DNA of 6,404 bases from Selenomonas sp. Its GTDB lineage: Bacteria > Bacillota_C > Negativicutes > Selenomonadales > Selenomonadaceae. Below, in pieces: positions 1-6,028 of the stretch. The translations under genes and the position numbers were made by a program. The notes under the pieces were generated by a model. It saw only the letters and a program-made list of their open reading frames with translations. It searched no databases and was not told the DNA's origin. The stretch is from the NCBI GenBank assembly GCA_017940705.1, contig JAGAYB010000255.1, positions 1-6,404 on the forward strand, given 5' to 3'. Within the stretch, counting starts at the first letter, position 1; every line of letters starts with the position of its first letter.

Positions 1-109
1 TCATTGAACTAGTTTACTACAAAACACGGGCAGCGTCAACTGTCCGCCGCTGCTATAAAGAGGGCGGAAAGCCCCTGTTTTCTTCTCTGTGGTCTGTATT
101 TACGGCAGT
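1..109. other. Left-edge intergenic stretch, no supported gene
   Basis: No convincing coding region lies here. Two small inverted repeats are visible: GCAGCG (30-35) with CGCTGC (48-53), and GGGC (62-65) with GCCC (71-74). The second is followed on the plus strand by CTGTTTTCTT, so it could be a weak terminator for a rightward gene ending left of the window, but a 4-bp stem is thin support. An ATG on the minus strand at 4-2 has no ribosome binding site in front of it. Confidence 0.5.
11..39 (-). promoter_or_regulatory. Candidate leftward sigma-70-type promoter at the window edge
   Basis: On the minus strand TTGACG (39-34, five of six matches to the -35 consensus) is followed after exactly 17 bases by TAAACT (16-11, four of six to the -10 consensus). 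Transcription would start near base 4 and run out of the window. Its place just after the transketolase terminator fits a promoter for the next leftward gene, but that gene is not visible and the -10 match is only moderate. Confidence 0.35.
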
Positions 110-138
110 AAAAAAGAGCAGCCAGTGACTGCTCTTTT
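110..138 (-). terminator. Intrinsic terminator of the transketolase gene
   Basis: Read on the minus strand, a 10-bp perfect stem AAAAGAGCAG / CTGCTCTTTT (138-129 with 121-112) closes a 7-base loop and runs into a T tract at 115-110. It begins 17 bases after the transketolase stop codon. The plus strand of the same hairpin is also followed by a T-rich stretch (CTCTTTTCTGTTTA), so it may stop transcription from both sides. Confidence 0.88.
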
Positions 139-155
139 CTGTTTATAAATACCGC

Positions 156-2159
156 TTATTTGTTGTCAGCTACAACCTTGCGCGTAACTTCTGCAACGTG
201 GTCTACGGTGAAGCCAAATTTCTCGAAGAGAATGCCTGCTGGAGCGGAAGCACCAAAGCCCTTCATGGAAACAACAGCACCGTCAAGGCCTACATATTTG
301 CCCCAGCCAAAGTCGCTGAGAGCCTCAACTGCTACACGAGCGCGTACCTTCTTCGGCAGAACGCTTTCCTTGTATTCAGCGCTCTGCGTTTCGAAGAGGT
401 CCATGCAGGGCATGGAAACAACGCGTACGTCAACGCCTTCACCGGCCAGTTTAGCCTGAGCCTCAACAGCCAGGGAAACTTCGGAACCGGTAGCGATGAT
501 GATACCATCCATCTTAGACGCATCTTGGGCTTCGGAAACGACATAAGCACCTTTGAGGGCATCCTTGGAAGAACCAGCCAGCTGCGGCAGGTTCTGACGG
601 GTCAGTACCAGAGCCGTTGGGGTCTTTTTGCTGGTTACAGCCAGATACCAGCCAGCTGCGGTTTCCGTAGCATCAGCCGGACGGAATACATTTACGTTGG
701 GCTGGGAGCGCAGCATAGCCAGCTGTTCGATAGGCTCGTGGGTCGGGCCGTCTTCACCTACACCGATGGAGTCATGGGTGAATACATAGGTCACAGGCAG
801 ATTCATGAGCGCTGCCAGACGAATCATCGGCTTCGTGTAATCACTGAACACGAAGAAGGTTGCAATATAGTTGCGCAGGCCGCCATGGAGTGTGATACCA
901 TTGGCCATCGCAGCCATTGCCAGCTCACGTACACCGAAGTGCAGGTTGCGGCCGGCATAGTCTTCCTTGGAGAAGTCGCCAGCATCCTTCATATTCGTCT
1001 TGTTGGAAGGAGCAAGGTCAGCGCTGCCGCCGAAGAGGTTGGGCATGATATCTTTCAGGCGGTTAATCATCGTGCCGGAAAGCGCACGGGTAGCCTGCGG
1101 TTTATCCTCATAAGCCCAGAAGTTTTCATCGTTGAGCAGGGCATCGGCATCGACAGGAGCATGGAACTTGTCCCATTTAGCCTTGAGTTCCGGGAACTTA
1201 GCGCAGTAATCAGCAAAGAGCTTGTTCCATGCTTCTTCAGCCTGAGCGCCCTTGCCGGCCAGTTCCTTATAATGGTCATAAACTTCCTGCGGAATGTTGA
1301 AGGTCTTTTCCGGTTCCGGCCAGCCCAGATTTTCCTTAAGAGCCTTAACATTGTCCTCGCCCAGGGGTTCGCCATGAGCGCTGGCCTTGCCCTGTTTTGC
1401 CGGACAGCCATAGCCAATCTGCGTCTTAACCGTGATGAAGGACGGATGTTCCTTATCGGCCTTGGCAGCCTCAATAGCCTTGCCGATAGCGGCCAAATCA
1501 TTGCCATCTTCGACTGTCAGCGTCTGGAAGCCGAAAGCCTGCATACGTTTTTCCACATTTTCCGTGAAGGCGATATCCGTGCTGCCTTCGATGGAAATTT
1601 TGTTGGAATCATAGAGAATGATGAGTTTGGAGAGACCGAGCGTACCTGCCAGAGAGAAGGCTTCCGAGGAAATACCTTCCATCATGCAGCCGTCACCGCC
1701 CAGCGCGAAGGTGTAATGGTCAACTACGTCATAACCGGGCTTATTGAATTCAGCAGCCAGATGAGCTTCTGCCATAGCCATGCCTACAGCCATGCCCATG
1801 CCAGCCCCCAGCGGGCCGGTCGTAGCTTCAACGCCTACCGTATGGCCGTATTCGGGATGACCGGGAGTAAGCGAGCCGTCCTGACGGAAGTTCTTCAAAT
1901 CATCCAGCGTAAGGCCGTAACCGAAGTAATGGAGCAAGGAATAGAGCAAGGTCGAACCATGACCGCCGGACAGTATGAAACGGTCGCGGTTAGCCCACTG
2001 CGGGTTCTTCGGGTTATGGTTCATGTGGTTGGCCCACAGTTCATAGGCCATGGCAGCACTGCCCAAGGGCAGGCCGGGATGACCAGAATTTGCCTTCTGC
2101 ACAGCGTCAGCTGCCAGAACGCGGATAGCGTTTACACAAGTAGTATCGATGTTACTCAA
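156..2159 (-). CDS. tkt: Transketolase
   Basis: This 667-residue protein is full length for bacterial transketolase. It is a cytosolic thiamine-diphosphate enzyme that moves two-carbon ketol units between sugar phosphates in the non-oxidative pentose phosphate pathway. Domain order is pyrophosphate-binding domain, pyrimidine-binding domain, C-terminal domain. Visible family signatures are SGHPG (25-29), GGHGS (65-69), GPLG (115-118), the cofactor/metal motif GDG (155-157) followed by N186, AHG with His262, the catalytic glutamate in GVRELAMA (Glu412), and GEDGPTHEP with His474. The start is TTG: it is the only start that keeps the conserved N-terminus and has a good ribosome binding site; the next in-frame ATG is residue 37 and would remove SGHPG. 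The gene contains no UUA, CUA or UCA codon, which fits strong codon selection and high expression. Spacing and the terminator suggest a single-gene unit. Confidence 0.98.
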   Translation of the reverse strand: MSNIDTTCVNAIRVLAADAVQKANSGHPGLPLGSAAMAYELWANHMNHNPKNPQWANRDRFILSGGHGSTLLYSLLHYFGYGLTLDDLKNFRQDGSLTPGHPEYGHTVGVEATTGPLGAGMGMAVGMAMAEAHLAAEFNKPGYDVVDHYTFALGGDGCMMEGISSEAFSLAGTLGLSKLIILYDSNKISIEGSTDIAFTENVEKRMQAFGFQTLTVEDGNDLAAIGKAIEAAKADKEHPSFITVKTQIGYGCPAKQGKASAHGEPLGEDNVKALKENLGWPEPEKTFNIPQEVYDHYKELAGKGAQAEEAWNKLFADYCAKFPELKAKWDKFHAPVDADALLNDENFWAYEDKPQATRALSGTMINRLKDIMPNLFGGSADLAPSNKTNMKDAGDFSKEDYAGRNLHFGVRELAMAAMANGITLHGGLRNYIATFFVFSDYTKPMIRLAALMNLPVTYVFTHDSIGVGEDGPTHEPIEQLAMLRSQPNVNVFRPADATETAAGWYLAVTSKKTPTALVLTRQNLPQLAGSSKDALKGAYVVSEAQDASKMDGIIIATGSEVSLAVEAQAKLAGEGVDVRVVSMPCMDLFETQSAEYKESVLPKKVRARVAVEALSDFGWGKYVGLDGAVVSMKGFGASAPAGILFEKFGFTVDHVAEVTRKVVADNK

Positions 2160-2174
2160 TGTGTATCTCTCCTT
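2157..2174 (-). promoter_or_regulatory. Ribosome binding site fixing the TTG start of transketolase
   Basis: On the minus strand AAGGAG (2174-2169) lies 9 bases before TTG (2159-2157). No ATG or GTG in this frame lies between them, and the residues after the TTG (SNIDTTCVNAIRVLAADAV) are the usual transketolase N-terminus. The site therefore decides for the rare TTG start. Confidence 0.85.
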
Positions 2175-2279
2175 ACCTGTAAAAAAGATAGTTAATTAAC
2201 AAATATTATTCTACAAAAATTATCTAAAAAAGTATAGTACCTTTGACCTTTTCCTTTATTATTTTTTATGATTTCTTAG
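2160..2279 (-). promoter_or_regulatory. AT-rich gap expected to hold the transketolase promoter
   Basis: This 120-base gap is much richer in A and T than the genes. On the minus strand it has -10-like hexamers TATACT (2236-2231) and GATAAT, but neither has a convincing -35 at the right distance, so no start site can be assigned. A perfect 10-base palindrome GTTAATTAAC lies at 2191-2200, about 30 bases before the start codon, and could be an operator. A weak hairpin (2228-2244, about 7 bp with one GU pair, then a T run) might end the upstream phosphatase transcript. That a promoter exists here is inferred from base composition, gap size and the isolated gene. Confidence 0.4.
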
Positions 2280-3080
2280 TTAAATAGCGATTTTCTTCTG
2301 CTGACGGGCTGTAAAGTAATAATAATTGGTATAGCCGGTTTCCTTAAGCAATTTTATGGCCTGCGCAAAACCAGCCCCTATATCTGCGGTTTTATGCCCA
2401 TCAGACCCCAGAGTGACTATCTCTCCTCCCAGCTCCTTATACAAGTCCAGCACTTCTGCCATGGGGTACTGCTCACCAGCTTCCTTACGCCATCCGGCAG
2501 TATTGATTTCCAAGCCGATGCCCCTTTCAATGGCCGTGCGTAAAATCCTGGTCAGGACAGCCCTGTACTTTTCAAACTCGTAATGTCCATAACCGCCAAT
2601 CGCACCATACAGCTTGACCAAATCCAAATGACCAATGACATCAATATCGGCCGTTTCTGCCATAGTCAGGATTTCCTGAAAATATGCACCATACAACTCC
2701 TCCTTGCTTTTACCGGACATGTAATTGCGCAGCTTGACGCCATCAATATTATGGATAGAGCCGATGATAAAATCCAGCTGCATGTCCTGCAAGGCCGCCG
2801 CAAGTTTCTCCCGGCAGGCTGGCAGATGAGGCTCGCCAATCTCCAGGCCACGTCCGATAAAGATACGTCCGGCAAATTTTTCCCTCATTTTGTCAATCTC
2901 CTGATGGTATGCAGGATAATCCATCACACCGTAACTGACATCGCGTTCATCCACGGAAAAATGCTCCGTAAAACATATCCCTTTCATGCCCTTGTCCAAA
3001 GCGGCCTGACATTGCTCTTCCAGACCGGCTTTGCCATCAAATGAAAACGTGCTATGCGTGTGACAATCGTACAAATCCAT
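2280..3080 (-). CDS. hisK: PHP-domain phosphatase, HisJ/HisK histidinol-phosphatase family
   Basis: This 266-residue protein has the length and motif order of the single-domain PHP histidinol-phosphatases found in Bacillota, which remove phosphate from L-histidinol phosphate in histidine synthesis. The metal ligands are visible in order: CHTH (His7, His9), TEH (Glu39, His40), GLEIGE (Glu80), GSIHN (His110), IGHLD (His151) and GSDGH (Asp227, His229). These are typical of a cytosolic trinuclear-metal TIM-like barrel. The start ATG follows a strong GGAGGT site by 6 bases. No other histidine gene is in the window; the neighbours are sugar-phosphate genes. The family call is firm, but the substrate is less certain: a stand-alone member could act on histidinol phosphate in a scattered his pathway or on another phosphate ester. 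A terminator separates it from the gene upstream. Confidence 0.88.
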   Translation of the reverse strand: MDLYDCHTHSTFSFDGKAGLEEQCQAALDKGMKGICFTEHFSVDERDVSYGVMDYPAYHQEIDKMREKFAGRIFIGRGLEIGEPHLPACREKLAAALQDMQLDFIIGSIHNIDGVKLRNYMSGKSKEELYGAYFQEILTMAETADIDVIGHLDLVKLYGAIGGYGHYEFEKYRAVLTRILRTAIERGIGLEINTAGWRKEAGEQYPMAEVLDLYKELGGEIVTLGSDGHKTADIGAGFAQAIKLLKETGYTNYYYFTARQQKKIAI

Positions 3081-3108
3081 CTCAATACCTCCATTTACTG
3101 CGCCATGG

Positions 3109-3140
3109 AAAAAGGCAGGATACCGTTGCCAGCATCCTGC
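3109..3140 (-). terminator. Intrinsic terminator after the GatZ-like gene
   Basis: On the minus strand a 7-bp stem GCAGGAT / ATCCTGC (3140-3134 with 3121-3115) is followed by C and then five T (3113-3109). The 12-base interior may add one or two weaker pairs. It begins 25 bases after the GatZ-like stop codon and closes the PTS/GatZ unit. Only 28 bases remain between its T tract and the phosphatase start, so it could also act as a partial terminator or attenuator for that gene. Confidence 0.82.
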
Positions 3141-3165
3141 GCTTATATCAGGGGATTTTTCTTCT

Positions 3166-4422
3166 TTACTGCAATTTGCTGGTCAGGCCTTTAAGATTAA
3201 AGCATTCTACATAATGGTCAATGGCATTTGCAATTTTATAAACCACATAAGCCTCACCATCAATACCACTGACAGCCAAATTAGCATAGAGTTTCTTGAT
3301 TTCTGCCTTAACTCTGTCATTGTTAAACGTATAGTGACCGCTTATCTCCGTAATGAGCAGCGTCAGTTTTTCGTCCTTGAAGATTTCCTCCGGCGCCAGC
3401 TTGTCCTTGCCATCTACCATCCATTTTTTCCAGCGGCCGCTGTTTACAGCTTCTTCACGCAGAGCTTTGCCCAGCTCAGATGCTTCCTTGATAAGTCCCT
3501 GTTTTACCAGTCTGTCCTCAACCTCAATCAATTTTAGATATGCCTGCGTTTCCACGGTGCCAAATTCCGGGGCAACGTTCATCGCAGTAACACCCAGTGC
3601 AGGATGCTCCAGCAGTACGGCATCATCCAGATAATCGCCATTGTGTTCTTTGAGGCCTACGCCATGCTTCTTGGCTACCGCAGACAATTCCTTGCAGGAA
3701 GTGGAATCAACATGACCTACATTTTCCGTAAGTCTGGTGAGCGTACCAGTATTGCCTACAATAAAGGACGGATGCGGCAACCCTTTTTCATCAAGTTTAG
3801 CATGGAGTTTTTCAATGAAGCGCTCATAGTTTTCCGGGGACGTCAGGCCGCCGTTTGTTTCCTCTGTACCTACCTCGTAGCTGACTGGCGGCAGATTTCT
3901 GGACTTGCGTTCATTCTCCACATATTCTATCAGTTCCACCGTGCGGCGCACGTTGACATCCGGGTCGATAACCTTGCCTACTACATAGGGGTCTTTGGTC
4001 GGGTCAATATGCAAAAGGTCAAAACCATTAAGCAGGTCATGGAGATATGATTTCTTGCCCAGCTCCATAGCCTCATCTTCCGGCAGGTGCGCATTGCGCT
4101 CATTATCACGCTGCCACGGGCCGCCATGGTCGCGGCAAAGATAGTAAAGACCGTCAAACTTCGTTTCCGCAGCCACTTCCTTAATGGCCTTGGCGAAGGT
4201 CTCCTGATTCCAGTTGCAGACGTAGCCGCCGCCAAGTTCATCGGCATCTACCTGATTACGGCTGGCAATGAACATCAAGGGGAAATCCTTTTCCTTTGCC
4301 AAAAGCATACTGGCCTTAATCAAAGTTTTCGACATCGGGCCGATTCCCACCATGGTAGCCTTTTCCCGGCCTTCCATCTTCAACATCTTTTGGACAGCTT
4401 CCTGTAAGGTAATCTTGCTCAT
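3166..4422 (-). CDS. GatZ/KbaZ-family protein (tagatose-bisphosphate aldolase non-catalytic subunit-like; possible ketose-phosphate epimerase)
   Basis: This 418-residue soluble protein matches the GatZ/KbaZ family in pattern. The recognisable blocks are ASRNQVDADELGGGY (53-67, family SNQVNQ..GGY), RDHGGPW (97-103, family GGDHLGP), LLHIDPTKD (136-144, family IHLDAS) and YEVGTEETNGG (182-192, family YVIGTEVPVPGG), then KEHNGDYL (258-265) and APEFG (284-288). The Asp, His and Glu residues sit where a TIM-barrel metal or substrate site is expected. In enterobacteria GatZ or KbaZ assists the class II aldolase GatY/KbaY on tagatose 1,6-bisphosphate. Other family members are reported to interconvert fructose 6-phosphate and tagatose 6-phosphate by 4-epimerisation. 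No catalytic partner is in this window, so the stand-alone role is open. It lies 157 bases after the PTS membrane gene; AAAAGGAG precedes the ATG by 11 bases. The family is fairly sure, the reaction is not. Confidence 0.85.
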   Translation of the reverse strand: MSKITLQEAVQKMLKMEGREKATMVGIGPMSKTLIKASMLLAKEKDFPLMFIASRNQVDADELGGGYVCNWNQETFAKAIKEVAAETKFDGLYYLCRDHGGPWQRDNERNAHLPEDEAMELGKKSYLHDLLNGFDLLHIDPTKDPYVVGKVIDPDVNVRRTVELIEYVENERKSRNLPPVSYEVGTEETNGGLTSPENYERFIEKLHAKLDEKGLPHPSFIVGNTGTLTRLTENVGHVDSTSCKELSAVAKKHGVGLKEHNGDYLDDAVLLEHPALGVTAMNVAPEFGTVETQAYLKLIEVEDRLVKQGLIKEASELGKALREEAVNSGRWKKWMVDGKDKLAPEEIFKDEKLTLLITEISGHYTFNNDRVKAEIKKLYANLAVSGIDGEAYVVYKIANAIDHYVECFNLKGLTSKLQ

Positions 4423-4463
4423 TTAAAATGCGCTCCTTTTCACTAAAAGATATTTTATGAATC

Positions 4464-4527
4464 GGATTGCGCACACTGTTTATATATGTTATATTTTTCT
4501 TATAGTGTTTATTGCGTGGCGCAATCC
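4464..4527. promoter_or_regulatory. Inverted-repeat operator candidate before the GatZ-like gene
   Basis: ATTGCG-TGG-CGCAAT at 4511-4525 is a perfect 6-3-6 palindrome. Its half-site recurs at 4466-4471 inside GGATTGCGC, which is also the exact reverse complement of GCGCAATCC at 4519-4527. With one bulged A, the pairing of the two arms extends to 12 bp (4464-4476 with 4516-4527). On the minus strand a -10-like TATAAG (4506-4501) lies just after the palindrome, with a poor -35 (TGGATT, 18-base spacer), so a repressor bound here would cover a promoter for the GatZ-like gene. A dimeric repressor site is the simplest reading; the protein is unknown. Confidence 0.5.
4467..4495 (+). promoter_or_regulatory. 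Candidate rightward promoter opposite to the genes
   Basis: On the plus strand TTGCGC (4467-4472) is followed after 17 bases by TATATT (4490-4495), with TG one base before the -10 (4487-4488), an extended -10 arrangement. The -10 matches five of six consensus bases, but the -35 only three of six. Transcription would start near 4502, cross the palindrome and reach the rightward terminator at 4558-4581. In an AT-rich gap such matches arise by chance, so the terminator is the main reason to take it seriously. Confidence 0.3.
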
Positions 4528-4581
4528 ATTTTGTCATTGTGTCTATGCAAGTTCTTTTCCGGGGTTTCCCCGGATTTTTTT
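4502..4581 (+). ncRNA. Possible small rightward RNA (about 80 nt)
   Basis: This is an inference from a candidate extended -10 promoter ending at 4495 and a strong rightward intrinsic terminator finishing near 4581. The stretch between has no ribosome binding site with a start codon that gives a sensible short protein. The RNA would contain the palindrome hairpin (4511-4525) and the terminator hairpin. It lies antisense to the EIIC/GatZ-like intergenic region and just touches the EIIC stop codon, so it could act on that transcript. It matches no RNA family known to me. Confidence 0.22.
4558..4581 (+). terminator. Strong intrinsic terminator pointing rightward
   Basis: TCCGGGG (4558-4564) and CCCCGGA (4568-4574) form a perfect 7-bp GC-rich stem with a TTT loop, followed on the plus strand by seven T (4575-4581), then A and five more T. 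On the minus strand, the direction of all genes here, the same stem is followed by AAAGAAC, so it lacks the U tract needed to stop the PTS transcript. It abuts and overlaps the EIIC stop codon (4582-4580). In the leftward mRNA it would still fold and could act as a 3' stabilising or processing hairpin between EIIC and the GatZ-like gene. Confidence 0.75.
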
Positions 4582-5644
4582 ATTTTTCGTTATCCTGCTT
4601 GATGTCCGGGCGCAGGATATGGAGACAGCCAGCCGTCACTGCCGTACCGATAAGCATATCAATGGCATACCAGAGAGGTGCCTGACTGACAGCCGGCAAT
4701 ACAATCAACCCACCATGCGGAACCATACATTCCACACCATGAATCATGCCCAAACCAGCGCCTACCGCACTGCCGATGATGATAGAGGGCAATACCGTCT
4801 TAAGGCTCTTTACGGCGAAGGGAATTGCACCTTCGGTGATGCCGATAAGTCCCATGAACGCAGCCGACACGCCCATATTACGGTCAGCAGCTTCCCATTT
4901 CTTCTTGGAGATAAACGTTGATAAAGCCAGTCCCAAAGGAGGAATTGCCACAGCAATTCGGTATGCTCCATTAGGACCATAAATGCCTTCGGCCATAAGT
5001 GCCAGAGTAAAACCGGTTGCTGTCTTGTTGATAGGGCCGCCCATATCGAAAGCTGCCATAGCGCCAACGATGATACCAATGAGCAGCGCACTGCCGCCCT
5101 GCAAACCAGAAAGCGCGTTAATCAGCCAGCCCATAAACATACCAATCGGCGTTACCAACAGATAGATATAAACCATGGATACGGCAAACGTGGCAACGAT
5201 AGGGATAATCAGAATTGGCATTATAGCCATAAGGGTTTGGTTTACCTTCCACTTTTTAATCCAACGGGCTACATAACCGCTGAGAATACCTAACAGCATA
5301 GCTCCCAAAAAGCCTGTCTGTACATGATTTTCGCCGATAGGAATGCTGGCCAGATATCCTGTCACAAATCCAGGCGTAAGACCGGGCTTACCGGCCAGTG
5401 AATATGCAATGTAACCAGACAATACAGGAATCATCATGGCAAAGCCTGCCATACCAATATCGCCAAGATTTTTCAAAAACGGGTTTGTGACTACCATGCC
5501 TTCCCCGGCTTTAGCATCACCACTGGCAAGCGATAATGCCAAAAAGATACCGCCTACTACCACCACGGGCATCATGTAGGAAACGCCTGTGTTGAAAGCC
5601 TTCAACAAATCTGCACCTACTGTTTTCATCGTATCAGATGCCAT
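4580..5644 (-). CDS. PTS fructose-family transporter, membrane subunit EIIC
   Basis: This 354-residue protein is the stand-alone membrane channel of a fructose-type PTS, which carries the sugar across the cytoplasmic membrane while EIIB phosphorylates it. It is mostly hydrophobic, with about eight to ten membrane segments by eye (for example near 20-40, 65-83, 112-126, 138-166, 184-199, 230-245, 285-303 and 327-341). Family signatures are TGVSYMMPVVVVGG (19-32), KPGLTPGF (86-93), AFDMGGPINK (198-207) and GITEGAIPFA (268-277), the last being the typical substrate-region loop. MVPHGGL (307-313) is also conserved. EIIB and EIIA are separate upstream genes, as in Frv/Frw/Fry-like systems, not fused as in FruA. 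An AAAGGAG site lies 8 bases before the ATG. The sugar cannot be deduced; fructose is only the family name. Confidence 0.95.
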   Translation of the reverse strand: MASDTMKTVGADLLKAFNTGVSYMMPVVVVGGIFLALSLASGDAKAGEGMVVTNPFLKNLGDIGMAGFAMMIPVLSGYIAYSLAGKPGLTPGFVTGYLASIPIGENHVQTGFLGAMLLGILSGYVARWIKKWKVNQTLMAIMPILIIPIVATFAVSMVYIYLLVTPIGMFMGWLINALSGLQGGSALLIGIIVGAMAAFDMGGPINKTATGFTLALMAEGIYGPNGAYRIAVAIPPLGLALSTFISKKKWEAADRNMGVSAAFMGLIGITEGAIPFAVKSLKTVLPSIIIGSAVGAGLGMIHGVECMVPHGGLIVLPAVSQAPLWYAIDMLIGTAVTAGCLHILRPDIKQDNEK

Positions 5645-5671
5645 AATATTACTCCTTTCTTTCCCGAAAAA

Positions 5672-5992
5672 TCATTTCACCAGAGCAACCGCCTTATCAA
5701 TGGCAGCAGCTGGGTCACGAATAACTTCCGCAGGATTCATCGTCAGTACCAGCCCCTGCTCCTGTTTTTCCTCAAACCTTTCCTCGCCTTCAATGCCGAT
5801 GGCTACTGCCAAAATCACTACATCGGCATCATTTACCTCATCCTCTTCCAGCTCATTTTCAATCCCCATACCTCCCTGAGTCTCAACCTTGCAGTCAATT
5901 CCTCTTTTTTTGCATTCCTGCTCAATAGCCTCCTGTGCCATGTAGGTATGTGCCACACCGGTAATACATGCTGCTACGCCCACGATTTTCAT
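5672..5992 (-). CDS. PTS fructose-family EIIB subunit
   Basis: This 106-residue cytosolic protein takes phosphate from EIIA on a cysteine and passes it to the sugar bound by EIIC. The phosphate-accepting loop is CITGVAHTYMAQEAI with the active cysteine at residue 9. KVETQGGMGIENELEEDEV (35-53) and ADVVILAVAIGIEGEERFEEK (56-76) are the following conserved blocks of fructose EIIB. The position after the cysteine is isoleucine, where proline or serine-bearing versions (CPTG, CPSG) are usual; the rest of the loop is intact, so activity is expected. Length fits a free EIIB domain. The gene sits 27 bases before EIIC and 36 bases after EIIA, indicating one transcript; AAAGGA lies 9 bases before the ATG. 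Confidence 0.95.
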   Translation of the reverse strand: MKIVGVAACITGVAHTYMAQEAIEQECKKRGIDCKVETQGGMGIENELEEDEVNDADVVILAVAIGIEGEERFEEKQEQGLVLTMNPAEVIRDPAAAIDKAVALVK

Positions 5993-6028
5993 GATAATCC
6001 ATCCTTTCCTTTGCTCTCCAAAAATCTC

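Noticed and set aside
62..84. GGGC/GCCC hairpin with a T-rich tail on the plus strand as a terminator
   Set aside because: A 4-bp stem with an interrupted T tract is too weak to call, and no rightward gene end is visible in front of it.
198..2195. Plus-strand open frame of 665 codons opposite transketolase
   Set aside because: It is the codon-aligned antisense of a clear transketolase gene, starts at a GTG without a ribosome binding site, and resembles no protein family. Its openness is explained by the absence of UUA, CUA and UCA codons in the sense gene.
3142..3150. TGATATAAG as a promoter for the phosphatase gene
   Set aside because: It lacks a -35 element and its start site would fall within the terminator hairpin; kept only as an alternative in the finding on that gap.
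3604..4050. Plus-strand open frame of 148 codons opposite the GatZ-like gene
   Set aside because: It is another codon-aligned antisense shadow with no start signal and no recognisable protein features.
4316..4537. Minus-strand 73-codon frame overlapping the GatZ-like start
   Set aside because: It runs through the ribosome binding site and the conserved N-terminus of the GatZ-like protein in another frame; there is no ribosome binding site and the composition is not protein-like.
4457..4921. Plus-strand open frame of 154 codons across the EIIC end and the intergenic gap
   Set aside because: Most of it is antisense to EIIC in the codon-aligned register, it has no ribosome binding site, and the strong rightward terminator lies inside it.
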